A stretch of DNA of 64,000 nucleotides from Spinacia oleracea (taxonomy: Eukaryota; Streptophyta; Magnoliopsida; Caryophyllales; Amaranthaceae), in NCBI RefSeq assembly GCF_020520425.1, contig NC_079491.1, positions 2,914,001-2,978,000 on the forward strand, read 5' to 3'. The translations under genes and the position numbers were made by a program. The notes beneath the pieces were generated by a model. It was not told the DNA's origin. It searched no databases and worked only from the letters and a program-made list of their open reading frames with translations. Positions 1 to 12,175 of this stretch are shown one piece after another. Each line of letters opens with the position of its first letter. Position 1 is the stretch's first letter.

Positions 1-1102
1 CAATGGAACTCATTATGAGTGACATCAGAAAAGGAACTCAGACAAGGTCACAACTAAGGAACTTTTGTGCATTCCACGCGTTCCTCTCCATATTTGAGCC
101 AAGAAATCACAGTGAGGCTCTGGAGGATGCTGACTGGATCATAGCCATGCAAGAAGAATTAAATGAATTCAAAAGAAACAAGGTGTGGCACTTGGAACCC
201 AAACCAAAGCACCAGAAAGTGATAGGGCTGAAATGGGTGTTCCGGAACAAGAAAGATGAACATGCAACAATCATAAGGAACAAGGCAAGGTTAGTGGTCA
301 AAGGTTATAACGAACAGGAAGGTATTGACTTTGAAGAAACATTTGCACCTGTTGCTAGATTAGAAGCCATTAGAATCTTAATTGCTTTTGCTGCCTTCAT
401 GGGTTTTAAACTTTATCAAATGGATGTTAAATGTGCTTTCTTAAACGGTTTCTTAGAGGAAGATGTTTATGTGGAACAACCCCCTGGATTTGAAAATCCC
501 GAATTTCCAAATCACATTTACAAACTAGATAAGGCTCTCTATGGACTAAAACAAGCCCCTAGATCTTGGTACGAGAGATTATCAAAGTTCCTCCTTCAAA
601 ATGATTTTAAAAGAGGTAGAATAGACAAAACTTTATTTTTAAAATCTAGAGGAACTGACTTGTTAGTAGTTCAAATTTATGTTGATGATATATTGTTTGG
701 AGCAACTAATGCGAATTTGTGCAAGGATTTTGCAAACTTGATGAGCAGTGAATTTGAAATGAGCATGATGGGGGAACTCAACTTCTTCCTTGGTTTACAA
801 ATCAAGCAAACTGAGGAGGGAATCATGATACACCAACAAAAGTATGTGAAGGAACTCCTAAAGAAATATGAGCTAGAATCAGCCAAAGTAAACCACACTC
901 CCATGGGAACAGCTACCAGATTAGACTCTGATCCAAATGGGAAAAGTGTGAATCAAACGAAATACAGAGGTATGATTGGATCACTATTATATTTAACAGC
1001 CAGTAGACCTGACATTTCTTTTAGTGTAGGACTATGTGCAAGATTTCAATCCAATCCAAAGGAGTCCCATCTAACTGCTCAGAAATACTCAAAATATATG
1101 AA
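1..1102 (+). mobile_element. Ty1/copia retrotransposon pol fragment (reverse transcriptase)
   Basis: An open frame from position 3 encodes the copia-type reverse transcriptase (RVT_2). Recognisable landmarks are KWVFRNK near residue 78, ARLVVKGY near 95, [11 protein letters not shown] near 115, the DVKCAFLNG motif A near 141, [11 protein letters not shown] near 180 and the catalytic YVDD at about 226-229. The frame reaches the R-P-D-I-S-F block and the HLTA element that precedes RNase H. Homology fades at about 1102, where the expected continuation into RNase H is replaced by unrelated DNA; the frame runs on by chance to 1181. Gag, protease, integrase and LTRs are missing, so this is a broken copy starting outside the window. 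The RT core itself has no stop codon, which suggests a fairly recent element. Confidence 0.9.
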
Positions 1103-2640
1103 GATAGATTTGTCAGCAATCGATCTCAGTTTTTTTTTATCAAGAGTTGTTACTCGCATAGAAGCTAGGCCCAACCTCTGAATATAAATAACCCCCATGA
1201 TTATTTCTTTTACATCATTGAAGACGAAGCCAGACAACACAACGAAGAAGGAGCTCACGCTTTCCAAGTTAAATCTCGACGGAGCAACTATAAATATACC
1301 TCCATAATCTGTCAATTTTTAATCACCACCAACTATATTTTGTATATTGAAGCCCGTGGAAGGAGCTGTCCGTTCGTGCCAGACGCATAGCTGCTTGAGT
1401 CTGTATTTGATTCCGAAAGGAGATCTGCGTCCGTTTGTTTGAACGTTCTTCCATGGGTCTGATTGGAGCTTGTCGAGTACCGGTCCTGCTCGCTGAGGTT
1501 TGAGCTTTCCATCGCTGTCGTCGAAGAGTTGTCCGTTTTGAGGAGCGTCGCTGCTTACTGTCCATGAAGGCGTTTCCCGTGGGTCCGATAAGAGCTTGTA
1601 AAAGACATCGTCCTGCTTCTTCCGAGACTTTGCTTCTTACCGGTATGTGTTTTGATTATTCATCTTTCAGCAATCTTGAAATCTCTGTTTGAAAACCTTG
1701 CTTATTCTCTCTGTTTTATGCTACTGAACCTTAATTTTCTTTACAAAATCACAAATCACAAATGGTAATTGATGAATGATGATGGGTGATGGATGATGAG
1801 TTGATGACAATGGTGGGCCCCAACATTGTTTTTTTCTCTTTCTTTCTTTCCTTCTTTTTCACGTGAATCCCTCTTTTCTTTTCTTTTTTCTTTTTTTTTT
1901 CTTTCGAAATAACCAATGAATGTGATAATGGATGATGTCGAGGGCTATATACCTTTTTTTTTTTCTTCACATGACTTTGCTGCTTCTTTTCTCTCTCTTT
2001 TTTTTGGGAGTATGTGAGTGAATAAGTTGATGAATTCTCTTTTTTTCTTTTTTTTCTTGTTTAAAAACAGAGATAAATATCATAATGATGATTGTTACTC
2101 CGTATATTTGATGCAGAGTCAGTTAAACCCTCACCTTGGATGAGACCCTTTTCTTGATAAGTTGACGCCATGGAGGAAGATCAAACTACGTGCCGAGAGG
2201 TCATTTAATACAGGAGAACTTGATCCGATGTCATAGTTAAAGGAGTCACCAAACCGTGCATTTGACGCCATGAAGGAGTTCTAGTTTTGTCCATGACAGT
2301 CACCGTCCCGCGGAGAACGCGCGCCAGGGGAACCCGAATTAATGAATGCAACACTTGAAGGGGTCTTCGTGAAGGATTTTCCAGTCTCTAGACCTTAACA
2401 CCATCAACCATGGAGCAGATGAAATTGTTCCATCTTCTAGACACCGACGGAGGAGACAAGCTATCTCGGTGCATCGTGGTCTTGACTAACACTTATTTTT
2501 AGTTTGTTATGTTTCTCTTGTAGGTTTGTATTGTGATCTTCGTAGTAGATGATCGAACGAGTCTTCTGTGCGCCGACAACCCACCCTGGGTACAATTTGG
2601 TGCCCGAACAGTGACTCCAACAAATTGTCAAAACTTGATG
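1103..2640 (+). mobile_element. Probable LTR and leader of a plus-strand LTR retrotransposon (remnant)
   Basis: No open frame is convincing here. TATA-like boxes lie near 1183 and 1286. A TACA end at 2591-2594 is followed by an 18-base primer-binding-like stretch at 2598-2615 (TGGTGCCCGAACAGTGAC), which closely resembles Lys-tRNA primer sites of retroelements. The block therefore looks like an LTR followed by the start of an internal region. An imperfect internal repeat of about 40 bases occurs near 1451 and again near 1569. A pyrimidine-rich AT segment from about 1643 to 2117 begins GTATGT and ends TGATGCAG, like an intron in the leader. The left LTR border is not resolved and a second LTR copy was not found. 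Confidence 0.4.
2598..2615 (+). other. Primer-binding-site-like sequence (Lys-tRNA type)
   Basis: TGGTGCCCGAACAGTGAC directly follows a TACA LTR-type end. By eye it differs at two positions from the classical Lys-tRNA primer site of retroviruses. The assignment is inference, since the paired LTR is not seen. Confidence 0.35.
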
Positions 2641-2999
2641 TCATGCTAGACACGATGCGGCGAAGCTACAATGAAGCCAACGTGTGACCAATTTTTGTAG
2701 CCCTCCTACACAAGAACTTGAAGGTCCCAACACTGAGTTATGGTAACATTAAATTCTTTCATAGTGCTTCCACAAGATCGTCAAGGTTTGAATACCTTAT
2801 TCCATGATGCTGGAGAGTGGAGACGAAGAGTTATGTCCTTTACATGTTGTCCATGAGAAGTACCAACCATCTAGCCATGGGGAAGATGAAGAGTACGTTG
2901 TACCTTGACATTTGATTTGGTGCCTGTAGAGAAATTTTGATAGCACATGGAGCTTCAAACCTTTATCCAATCTCCGTTTGAACAATTTGGTGAATCCTT

Positions 3000-3620
3000 G
3001 GTACTTGACGGCTTTCTCCAGGTCGACAAGAAAATTCGGCGAAGTTTTGGTGCTTGGAAGCTTTCTCCATCCTTTGAGTTATATTTTACAAATTTCTGGC
3101 GCTTGGAAGCTTTCTCCAGATTTCAAAGACCTTCGATGAGATGTTGCTGCTTTTGAGCTTTCTTCAGACTTCATGTCTAACATTTGGTGGATTCCTCGTG
3201 CTTGGTGTTTTTCTCCAAGAAATTTGATGACTTCTTTCTCTTTTTTTAAAATTCTGGTGCTTGGAAGCTTTCTCCAGATCTTAATGTAGTTGAAACCCTG
3301 GAGCTTTTGAGCTTGGAAGCTTGGAGTTATATTTTACAAATTTCTGGCGCTTGGAAGCTTTCTCCAGATTTCAAAGACCTTCGATGAGATGTTGCTGCTT
3401 TTGAGCTTTCTTCAGACTTCATGTCTAACATTTGGTGGATTCCTCGTGCTTGGTGTTTTTCTCCAAGAAATTTGATGACTTCTTTCTCTTTTTTTAAAAT
3501 TCTGGTGCTTGGAAGCTTTCTCCAGATCTTAATGTAGTTGAAACCCTGGAGCTTGACAGCTTTCTCCAGATTGCTGGTTCGAGGTGTTTGGTGCTTCTGA
3601 GCTTTCTCCAAACTTTGAAT
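3000..3620. repeat. GCTTTCTCCAG-motif repeats with a 248-bp tandem duplication
   Basis: The motif GCTTGGAAGCTTTCTCCAG and close variants (GAGCTTTCTTCAG, GACAGCTTTCTCCAG, TTGGTGTTTTTCTCCAAG) recur roughly every 30-80 bases. In addition, 3076-3323 is repeated almost exactly as 3324-3554, an offset of 248 bases. The block lies between the Lys-type primer site at 2598 and the end of the minus-strand gag at 4039, so it is probably untranslated internal sequence of one of those elements. Open frames crossing it on either strand match nothing I recognise. Confidence 0.7.
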
Positions 3621-4038
3621 AAATGGCGGCAAACTTTCATGGTCATCATTTTACAAATTTTTTTTTTAAGACAGTAACAAATTTTGATTTTTTTTTTTCA
3701 TGCCCCCAATGTTGTACTTCATTTTTCAAAACATTTGGTGTTTTTCAAAACATACATACTCCTTTAATGATTTCCATTTTTTTGATGTGGCTGCACTTGA
3801 ATTTGTTGAGTATCCAAGATGCCTACGTACCAATAAAGTGATTATTTTTTACACTTTTTTGGATCAAGCCATACGTAGTTCCAAGTTTTTTTTGGTTTGT
3901 TTTGTTTTTTGTTATGTAGTTTAGGCTCTTGCTAAGGAGCTTTGAGGACGATCTTTTTCACCTTTGCCCCTAGGATCATTGTTGAAACTTCTTGCATACG
4001 TGTGGCCCCAAATCGTCAAAGTCTCAACAAATGTCTGA

Positions 4039-5235
4039 CTAATCGGACTTTTCTTCACGATTGGCTAACGAATTCTCCATTTCATGAGCTTGAGTTTCCA
4101 AATCCTGGAATTTTTTGGGCTTCATTCCTTGCAAAATATAAACCAAGTCCCAATGCATGCCTTGGATGCACATGTCAATTGCATAAGTTTCGTGCAAATG
4201 ATCCTTGCATTGAATATTTAATGTCCGCCAGCGATCGATGTACTCCACGACCGGTTCATCATCCAACTGGTTTGTTTGTGTCACCTCCATCATGCTGACA
4301 ATACGACGAGTGCTTATGAAGCGATTCAAGAACAATTCTTCCATCTGGTCCCAGCTATCAATCGATCCAGATTCTAATTCGTCTGCATACCAATCAAAGG
4401 CGACTTCTTTTAGCGATCGAACAAACTGCTTCACGAGCAAGTCTCCTTCGGTCCCTGCATTGTTACCTGTTTCAATAAAATGTGCAACATGTTGTTTCAG
4501 ATTGCCTTTTCCATCAAACTGCATGAATTTTGGAGGTTGATAAGCATTAGGCATCTCCAAGGCGTCAATCCTTTTTGTGTAAGGTTTGACGTAACGACCA
4601 CTTTTGTCAACATCTACGTCAAGTTGGTGTTTGATAGTTTTGGCTATCATATCTTGAATTTTTTCAAAGTTGAACGAATCACCACGGTGCTTTCTGCTCC
4701 TTCTTGGCTTGGACTTTAAAGTCGATTTAGATTCGTCGCTTTTGCCTTCACTTTCGGTTTCACCATTTTCATATGATTCACCAATTGGACATTTTTCAAG
4801 CTTCTTCATCAAATTGGCAATTTGTTCGTCTTGACGTTTGATTTGGGCTTCCTTTTCTTCACCGTCCTTAACAAGTTTTTCAAGGACTTCCTTCATGTTC
4901 GCCAATTCTTCATCAATGTTCTTTTCTTCAATCGCCAAGACATTTACAACGACGACGTTTATTGCTCCATTCGTTGGCTCATGTGACTGGCCGTGGACTA
5001 CTCTGTTGATGGACTCCTTTGACGGACCTAGGACCGCTCCATTGATTGGCTCATTTGACGGATCTTGGACCGCATCTTTGGTTTCTTCCTGTGACGGACC
5101 TTGGATTGATGTTGGAGGGAAGAAATTGTTGCTTTTGTAGCCACCGTCAAGGTTTGTTAGCGACGACAAAGTTGCATCAAAATGAATGGATCTCTTCTTA
5201 GCCACCGTGATTGAATATTCTTTTCTCACCGTCAT
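4039..5235 (-). mobile_element. Ty3/gypsy-type gag protein of an LTR retrotransposon
   Basis: A minus-strand frame of 398 codons starts at the ATG at 5235, just inside the LTR and primer site. The N-terminal third is acidic and low-complexity, with a coiled-coil-like stretch around ANMKEVLEKLVKDGEEKEAQ. It is followed by a basic KSKPRRSRKHRGD patch. The C-terminal half is a Retrotrans_gag domain: the PPKFMQFDGKGNLKQHVAHF core, then FVRSLKEVAFDWYADL-like and MEELFLNRF blocks. No zinc knuckle, protease or polymerase follows after the stop at 4039, so the element is gag-only or truncated. Its LTR partner downstream on the minus strand was not found. The frame is intact over its whole length. Confidence 0.85.
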
Positions 5236-5298
5236 GATTTTTGGCTCGGAAGTGCTTCAATATTTTGATTTTAGAGAAAGAGATGAGAGGTAGAAATC

Positions 5299-5316
5299 GT
5301 CCCACCGAGCGTGCCA
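5299..5316 (-). other. Primer-binding site of the minus-strand gypsy element
   Basis: On the minus strand this reads TGGCACGCTCGGTGGGAC, starting a few bases after the LTR end. Similar TTTGGCACGCTCGGTGGGAC junctions are common at plant gypsy LTR ends. It lies 64 bases upstream of the gag ATG. Confidence 0.65.
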
Positions 5317-5320
5317 AATT

Positions 5321-6083
5321 TGTAAACACAAATTTTAGAGTCTACAAAAATAAGAGAATCAAAATAATGTGACAAAATATAATTTTATTGATTTTTTCTG
5401 TATTTGGGTACAATTTCTAATATTTTCTCCTCTGATTCGATCTCCACGTTGAATTTGACTTGGCTGAAAGAATGACTTGATTTGTACTTGAATGAGGGCC
5501 TTCGAGCTTGATCTCGTTCAAGAATGTTGATGTAAAATAGAACGACACGTCAATTTTGTATGTTTGTTGTTCTTCTTCCACCGGGATGATTTGATGTCGT
5601 CCACGAACCAATTTGATCTTCTCGAATAAGGGCCTCCGGGCTTGATCTTCTTCAAGGTTGATCTTCTAGAATGGAACTTCACGTCGATTTGAATGTTTGA
5701 TATTCTTCTTCTAGGGAGAGAGTTATGACTTGACTGGCAGGGAGCGATTTGAGAGTTTTAGGTTTTGCCGTCTGTTTCTCCTCTCCTTCCAAATGAAGTA
5801 AAGAGCACTATTTATAGGATGGAAAGAACTTTAGGGTTTTGATGTAAACTGGGCCTTTTGTTTGGACTTAGTAGTCATGACCCGTTTATAATCGTTTAAC
5901 TTATTTTGTTAGGTTTAACCATTTAAAATATCCGGGTTTGATTAAAGTAACTAAAATGGGCCAAAACAATTTATGCAACCAAATTAATTAATTTTATTGA
6001 CCGCCAAATAATTATTTAGTCAATACTTTGACTTTTGACTCTAATAATATCCGACGTGGCACATTTACAAATTTTCCGTGACA
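5321..6083 (-). mobile_element. 5' LTR of the minus-strand gypsy element
   Basis: The LTR 3' end (TTTACA on the minus strand) is set by the adjacent primer site. The 5' end at about 6083 (TGTCACGG on the minus strand) is inferred from the TGT...ACA convention and could be 3 bases off. A TATA box, CTATAAATAG on the minus strand, lies at 5808-5817, so transcription would start at about 5780 and read into gag. No second copy lies in the window, so the length of about 763 bases is provisional. Confidence 0.55.
5808..5817 (-). promoter_or_regulatory. TATA box of the gypsy LTR promoter
   Basis: CTATAAATAG on the minus strand, inside the LTR and about 570 bases upstream of the gag ATG. Confidence 0.5.
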
Positions 6084-6199
6084 ACACTTACCATCAGGGT
6101 TTTTCAGGGTTATCGTACATTTGTTGCATGGGTTAGATTCATGTGACAAATGTACTTTCAGACAATCCAATACAATTGGTTGTACTCCAATATAAGTAT

Positions 6200-6257
6200 T
6201 ATCAGTATTATCACCGTACAATATAAGTACTATATATCAGTATTATCACCGTACAAT
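6200..6257. repeat. Short direct repeat
   Basis: A 23-base sequence containing TATTATCACCGTACAAT occurs at 6200-6222 and again at 6235-6257. A further short repeat, CAATTGGTTGTACTC, flanks it near 6173 and 6254. This is a local tandem duplication in AT-rich DNA just outside the gypsy LTR. Confidence 0.7.
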
Positions 6258-6322
6258 TGGTTGTACTCTTGCAAGTTATGTACGACCAAAACTATTTTTA
6301 GGCACATGTGGAGAAAGTCTTA

Positions 6323-6621
6323 GATAATAATCAGTAGCGTCCACTAGGACACAATAATCACACAGGAGTAGTTTAGTAATCACAAGTTTACGTGGTTGCA
6401 TTTTCATTTTTCCATTTGGTACCAAACGATATAGTTTGGTACTCACAAGTTAACGTGGTTGCATTTCATTTTTTTCATTACCAAACAATATAGTTTGGTA
6501 CTCACAAGTCAACGTGGTTGTATTTTCATTTGGCACTAAACAACATAGTTTGGTACCAAATGACAAAATACAACTGTCAAACTATGTGATATTATCCTAG
6601 TGGACGCTACTGATTATTGTC
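6323..6621. mobile_element. Tourist-like MITE (PIF/Harbinger type) with internal repeats
   Basis: The ends are inverted repeats of about 27 bases sharing AATAATCAGTAGCGTCCACT, and the element is flanked by TTA on both sides (6320-6322 and 6622-6624). TTA/TAA target duplications are typical of PIF/Harbinger elements. The interior is built of four copies of a 55-63-base unit beginning AGTTTGGTA (starts near 6370, 6433, 6492 and 6547). There is no coding capacity. Confidence 0.8.
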
Positions 6622-7088
6622 TTACACGAGCTCGCATATGTGTTAAAAGATTAAAGCATGTGGTGATGTGGGAAAAGAAATATATCTTTGGTTGTAGCGT
6701 GCTTGTAGTACATCCGATTGTGTACCAATAATAATATACCATGCTTATGGTACAACCAGTTGTACATAGAAAATACACCTTATCATCACAACACACCTTT
6801 TACCAATGAGATATTGACCCTGTTGTGTACAAGGTATTGGGTTTGAATCTATCTTCCCTCGTTTGTAATTGCTCTTACCCTTGTAACCCATTCACAGAAG
6901 AACCAAAAAAAACGTACACCAACTTTTTATATCCGTAAGGCAATATATAGGTCACAAATAACTCAAAAAATTCATTGGGGAAAAAATCATATTTAGTATT
7001 CTAAAAATCATCAAAATAGTACTCCTCGGCTAAACGCGTAATTGTATGATAAATGGAGCTAATTTTATGTTTAACGACATAATAATTA

Positions 7089-7443
7089 TTCCATTCGTTC
7101 CAAAATTATAGTCTTGTTTAACTAAAAATATGGATTTTTAAAAAGTGAAATATAATGTATGATAATGTGGAAAAGTGTGTGGAAAAGTGAATATAGTGTA
7201 TGGGAAAGTGTAAAAAGTGAAATATAGTGTATGGGAAAGTAGAAAAGTGGAATACAGTGTATGGGAAGGTGGAATATAGTGTATGAAAAAGTGTAAAAAG
7301 TGAAATATAGTGTAAGAGAAAATAGAAAAGTGAAATACATTGTTTGGGAAGGTGGAAAATGTAACGTCCAAATAAGAAAACATGACTATAATTTTAGAAC
7401 GCCCGAAATAGAAAATATGACTATAATTTTGAGATGGAGGGAG
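7089..7443. mobile_element. Stowaway-like MITE with internal minisatellite
   Basis: The right end is the classic GGAGGGAG of plant Stowaway/Mariner MITEs, next to TA; the left end TTCCATTCGTTCC is its degenerate inverse, and both ends continue into the shared CAAAATTATAGTC. The centre (about 7136-7358) is a degenerate tandem array of units such as GTGAAATATAGTGTATGGGA. Open frames across it are a by-product of this array. Confidence 0.75.
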
Positions 7444-8624
7444 TATCAAAATTTTGTATGTGGGGAAAAAGTTATACTCCCTCCGTATTTTATTAGGATT
7501 CTCATGTTGACCGGCACACGTATCAAGGAAGGAAAGTTGAATCTAATAAAAATAATAAATCAAGTAGGGGAGTAGAAAAAAGAATATGAGAAAAGTATTA
7601 TAATTAAAATAGAGAGGGAGTTTATTGTAATGGTGGTCCCTAGAAGAAACTAGATATATTAAATAATTCACAAATTCTTATTTACAATGGGTGCACAATA
7701 AATATTGTACACCGGAGTAAAAGTTGACTCAAAATGCTTAAAAGTTACATTTATATATGTAAAAGTTATCTGTTTTTTAATGATAAATTTTTTCATTTGA
7801 ATAAAAAATCTTTCTTTAAAATCACTAATAATGTATAAATTAATCGTTTAACCTTTTAAAATGTTTATCTAACTTTCACTACTACAAAAAAGGGCATAGA
7901 GTACTGTTGAAATACACCTTATAGGACGCCTTAGAGGCGTTCTCCAACTCAGCGCGCTATAAAGTTTATAAAACGGGTAAAAGAAGCGTTATATATACCT
8001 AGTTATAAAGTACGATGATAAGAGATAAGCGTCCTCTATTCCCTTCCTAAAATCAGAAAATGGAGAAGGAATATAGAACGCTTAACGTACATAACCGTCT
8101 CCTATACTTTATTATAAAGCGCGCCTTCCGTACATAACCGTCCTCTATTCTTTCTGTTAAATATTGAGATACAGAACATCTTCCGTACATAGGCGTACTA
8201 TATACTTCATGTTTAATATTAAGATAGAAAGTCGTTTCCTTACACAACCATTCTATATTCTACCCCTTTTTTTAATATTATTTAAAAATAGCAGCACACG
8301 CATCCCTAAAATAGGATACAATTCTAGTATGTAAACCAAATCTAAAAAGATATAATAAAAATGATATCCACACGATCTGTCCAAAAATCCTTTCATTAAA
8401 TAACGAAATAATATTGTTTATTCAATAACAATCCTATTAATCATTGATAAAATATAAATGATCCAAGGTACATCAAAAAAAAAATCCAATATCACTACAA
8501 AAAAAAACAGATTCTGCAGCAAGAACAGATTATGTAGCAACAACAGCTTCTGCAGCAACAGAAACCAGACTTGGTTCATCTGCAGGACTGAACTGAGGTA
8601 ACCATCTCCTTGAGCTAGCTTAAG

Positions 8625-8748
8625 TCACAATAGATCATCGTCATCATGATCTTCCTCTTCATCATTATTTGGTCGGTGATATTCGCTAACGTATGAGATC
8701 CACCTCTCCCTTAGCTCGTCAATCGTAGTTTGAGAATACGTGGGAGCT
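8625..8748 (-). other. Terminal-exon-like segment inside the CACTA element
   Basis: On the minus strand, after a possible AG acceptor, one frame reads PTYSQTTIDELRERWISYVS and continues into a very acidic Asp/Glu-rich tail ending at a TGA at 8627-8625. The composition looks like a real protein C-terminus. It may be the end of a TE-encoded or captured gene. I do not recognise the family. Confidence 0.3.
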
Positions 8749-10305
8749 TTGATAAAATACTACAAGACAAGTTAAAATGTAAGAGTAAGAAATGAACATG
8801 ATAGCAAGCAGAAATAGTATTTAACAAAGAACATGCAGCAAGCAACAAAACCAGTAAGTGATGAGTATATACAAGCAGGAAAGTACATATACAACCAGGA
8901 CAGTTCATATACAAGCAGGTCAGAACCAGTAAGTGATGACTAATATTTGCAATTAGATGTGCTAAGTCACGCTTAAAATTTCTCAACTCAAGCAAAGTAA
9001 GTGCGAGCAGGAAGTAATGAGTATATACAAGAAGAAAAGTTTTACCGCAGGTTTATTGATGCAGGTGTGAAGATTCATCTGCAGGTGGCTGATTCTGCCT
9101 ATAATTTTCTCGGTATTTCTTTCATTGAACTTGTAATTAAACCTTCCTCTATCTGCTACAAAGGCCATAGGCTCAGTATGAGATGCATTCAAATTAAATT
9201 CAATGCGTCTAACTTTCCTACGACACTTATGACTCCATGAGATACACATTTCCCTAATATGCCAGTTACTGTCAAATTGACCCCAAGATAGATAAATTGA
9301 GTATCTGTAACTTTTACCAGGTCCAAAAGCTCTAGCACAAACAGTATGCATCCGAATCACACTGTTCATTTTCCTCTCAACTCAATTTTTAGAGGTCTAG
9401 AGTCTTCACACCTTTGTACCTGAGTAGAGAGTCACGCTGTGTACATATCAAGAAAGAGTAACCGGAATGGAAGCAAATCTTTGCTATTACTCGACAATAT
9501 AAGCAAATAATTGCAGCACGGTACAGGGATAAAATTTCAGTACCATCAAATTCACATTCTCACTATAGTTAGAGCAATGAAAATGTTTATCAATAAGCCT
9601 ACAAAATCTTGGATTGATCTGTTACAACGCAATCCCATAGCATACTAAAGATTAAAGCAACAGAAATTCTAACGTTTGTCAAACAATTAGCGGAGACCTT
9701 TAAATATTCAAGCAAACCCAAGAGAATTACCTCCAAGTGGGTCAGCATGTCAACTACAACACCCAAGTCGTATGTAAATGCCTTAGTAATCATCATTACC
9801 ATGTACTCTGACTTATGTAAATGCCAAGCAGACTCAGCAAATGCCTTAGTAAGCAGACTCAGTAAGCAGACTCATGACTTATGTCAAGCAGACTCAATAA
9901 ATGCCTTAGTAATCATCATTACCATGTACTCTGTGTATATAATGTAGTCGCGTCATATCTAGCATAAGTACACCTAATGGAGAATGAATGACTTCAGTAG
10001 TAATGAAGGTTAACATGCTTAGGGACAAGGGAAGATCTAGGAAATAGGGAAAAAGTCTGAAAAGATTCACTATGATACATGTGTACTTTGATTTGCTGCA
10101 GTCTGAAAAGTTCACCCACTGCTTTTCTGCTAAGTTACTCAGGCTCATTTACTTAAGATAACCCTAGCTCTTCTATATTCAGACATGACTATGTCAGTAT
10201 GTCTGTATGTTCACTTGACATTTCATTTTGGATCCAATAAATGTAGAATTTTCAGTTTATAGCAGGGAGGTGCAGACAGACAGGTTATGTAAAAATTCTC
10301 TAGAG

Positions 10306-10308
<3 letters not shown>

Positions 10309-10350
<42 letters not shown>
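10309..10350. repeat. (AT)n microsatellite
   Basis: Twenty-one uninterrupted AT dinucleotides within the CACTA interior. Confidence 0.95.
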
Positions 10351-10352
<2 letters not shown>

Positions 10353-11997
10353 CAACAAGAAAGAAGCTACAAGATGATAAGTAGAAGCTGGTTTTCTTTA
10401 GCCATCTTTCCATTTTAAAGTCTTATTAAGAATATGTTTCTCCAAATAGAAATTTATACACAAATTTACATTATTTGGCCACCTTGCCATTTCAGTAATA
10501 TAGTTGTACGTACCTTCCTAGCATAGCCACCATATGCCATACCACCAATTAGAGAATTGCATGAACTAGATATTTCTCAGGTCAAGATCTCATCATCCGG
10601 GTTCCCTGCAAAACGGGTTTAATAAAGGGTTAAGTATTTCAATTAAAGACAAAACTAGAGCAATAAGGACACTTAAAGGGTCAGAATATTACTCATGGTT
10701 TGAAAAAGTCTGTGTTCCTTCAACCCTTTTATTGTGTGAGCATTTGTGCCACCAGCCAATTAAAGAAATCATGTGAAAGTTAACTATTGATAGAAACAAA
10801 AGAAGATAGAAAAAAGAAAAAAAACAGCAACAGAAAATTGACCATAAATACACTTCACTGAAAGCAATTATTCTGAAAACATCTAAGAAGAGGATACATT
10901 TTATTTTTATTGCTTTTTAGTTCAACTTTGTTCTATTAATCGAAACCTAACTAACCATCATCGACTTAAGTTGCAAGGAGTAAACAAAAACTCCTTATGT
11001 AGGACTTATACCTGAAAACTGAGCTTAACTTTACAAGGAATAAACAGAGAGCTGTGCTAAGCTAGTCTTAATTGTCGTCTGTTGGGCAGGAAAAACAGCG
11101 CTCAACTCTTACCAATTACCAAACAACCAATTATGAGCCCCCTCACTACTCAAACATCAAGAGAACATCAAATATACAACTTTTTCTAAGAGTGGAGGTC
11201 AGGTAAATGCATTTTATCCATAAGGCAGAAAGGGTCTGATATTTATATTCAATGTCTGGTAAATGTTAAGGGTGTCCACCACATTTGGATTCCCGAAGGA
11301 AAGAAACTATCACCTCGACTAGTCTGATTATGTACCGTGATTAGTGTTATGAACTACATTCATCAGCAAAGCTGCAGAGGCGATGTTCCACTTCAATGGC
11401 CTCGTCTACATGTTATATGATGCAAATTTATGGATAAGGCACTCAGGGTTATATTGCCTGGCTATAGGCTCAAAGAAAGTGAGGGTAAGGTGTCCGTATT
11501 AGCATTTCACCAACAAAGGAATGCTCACATTGGGTATGATCTGAAGAACAACTTGTTCAGTTTAGCCTATTCAGGAGCTTGTCCTGACGACACTGTCGAT
11601 TTTCGGCAAAGGTGAAGGCAGCATGCGCTTATTCTAACAACTACACATTGCATCTACATATAACACTCAATAGACAACAAATCAGTACTAAAAGTAGAAA
11701 ATTCAAAGATAATCCAGATCCTTGAAGAATTCAATTTTTCATTATCCCCTTTCTTTCCCTAACTGCAAATTTCAATTTAATCAAACTTAAATCATATTAA
11801 CTAAAAAATTCAGTTTAATTTGACTAAATTCACCAGATTTTTTTGCAATAATCCTACTAAATTAAATGTAATTCGATTTAATTATTACACCCTCCTTTAT
11901 GATTCGACCTAAAACATCAATTCGACATTACAATTTCGTAATTAAGAACATTATTAGTTGCAGGATAAAGATTTAGAACAAAACTAAGAATACTAAC

Positions 11998-12175
11998 CTC
12001 GAAATTCGGAGTGTGGAGAGGCGATGGTCACCAGAGGTTGAAAAGAAGCAGCGGAACAGTAGCGCGGTGGCGGTACATTTGTGCGGCGGTGATCTGGTGG
12101 TGGTGCGCGATTATAGTCTAGATTTTGCGGGAGATTGAATTTGGGGGTTTTGTTAGAAGGGTTTTTGTTTTGCAC
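11998..12175 (-). other. First-exon-like segment inside the CACTA element
   Basis: On the minus strand an ATG at 12175 opens a proline-rich frame of about 59 codons (containing NRAPPPDHRR and NVPPPRYCSA) that ends at a GAG|GTTAGT donor-like site at 11998. GC content here is clearly higher than in the surrounding element. It could be the 5' exon of a gene carried by the transposon, possibly together with the exon-like segment at 8625-8748. No family is recognised. Confidence 0.25.

Noticed and set aside
1749..1970. Minus-strand lysine-rich open frame
   Set aside because: It arises from a T-rich tract on the plus strand; no codon bias or homology.
7122..7449. Two overlapping minus-strand frames rich in Tyr, Phe and His
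   Set aside because: They are translations of the minisatellite inside the Stowaway-like element.
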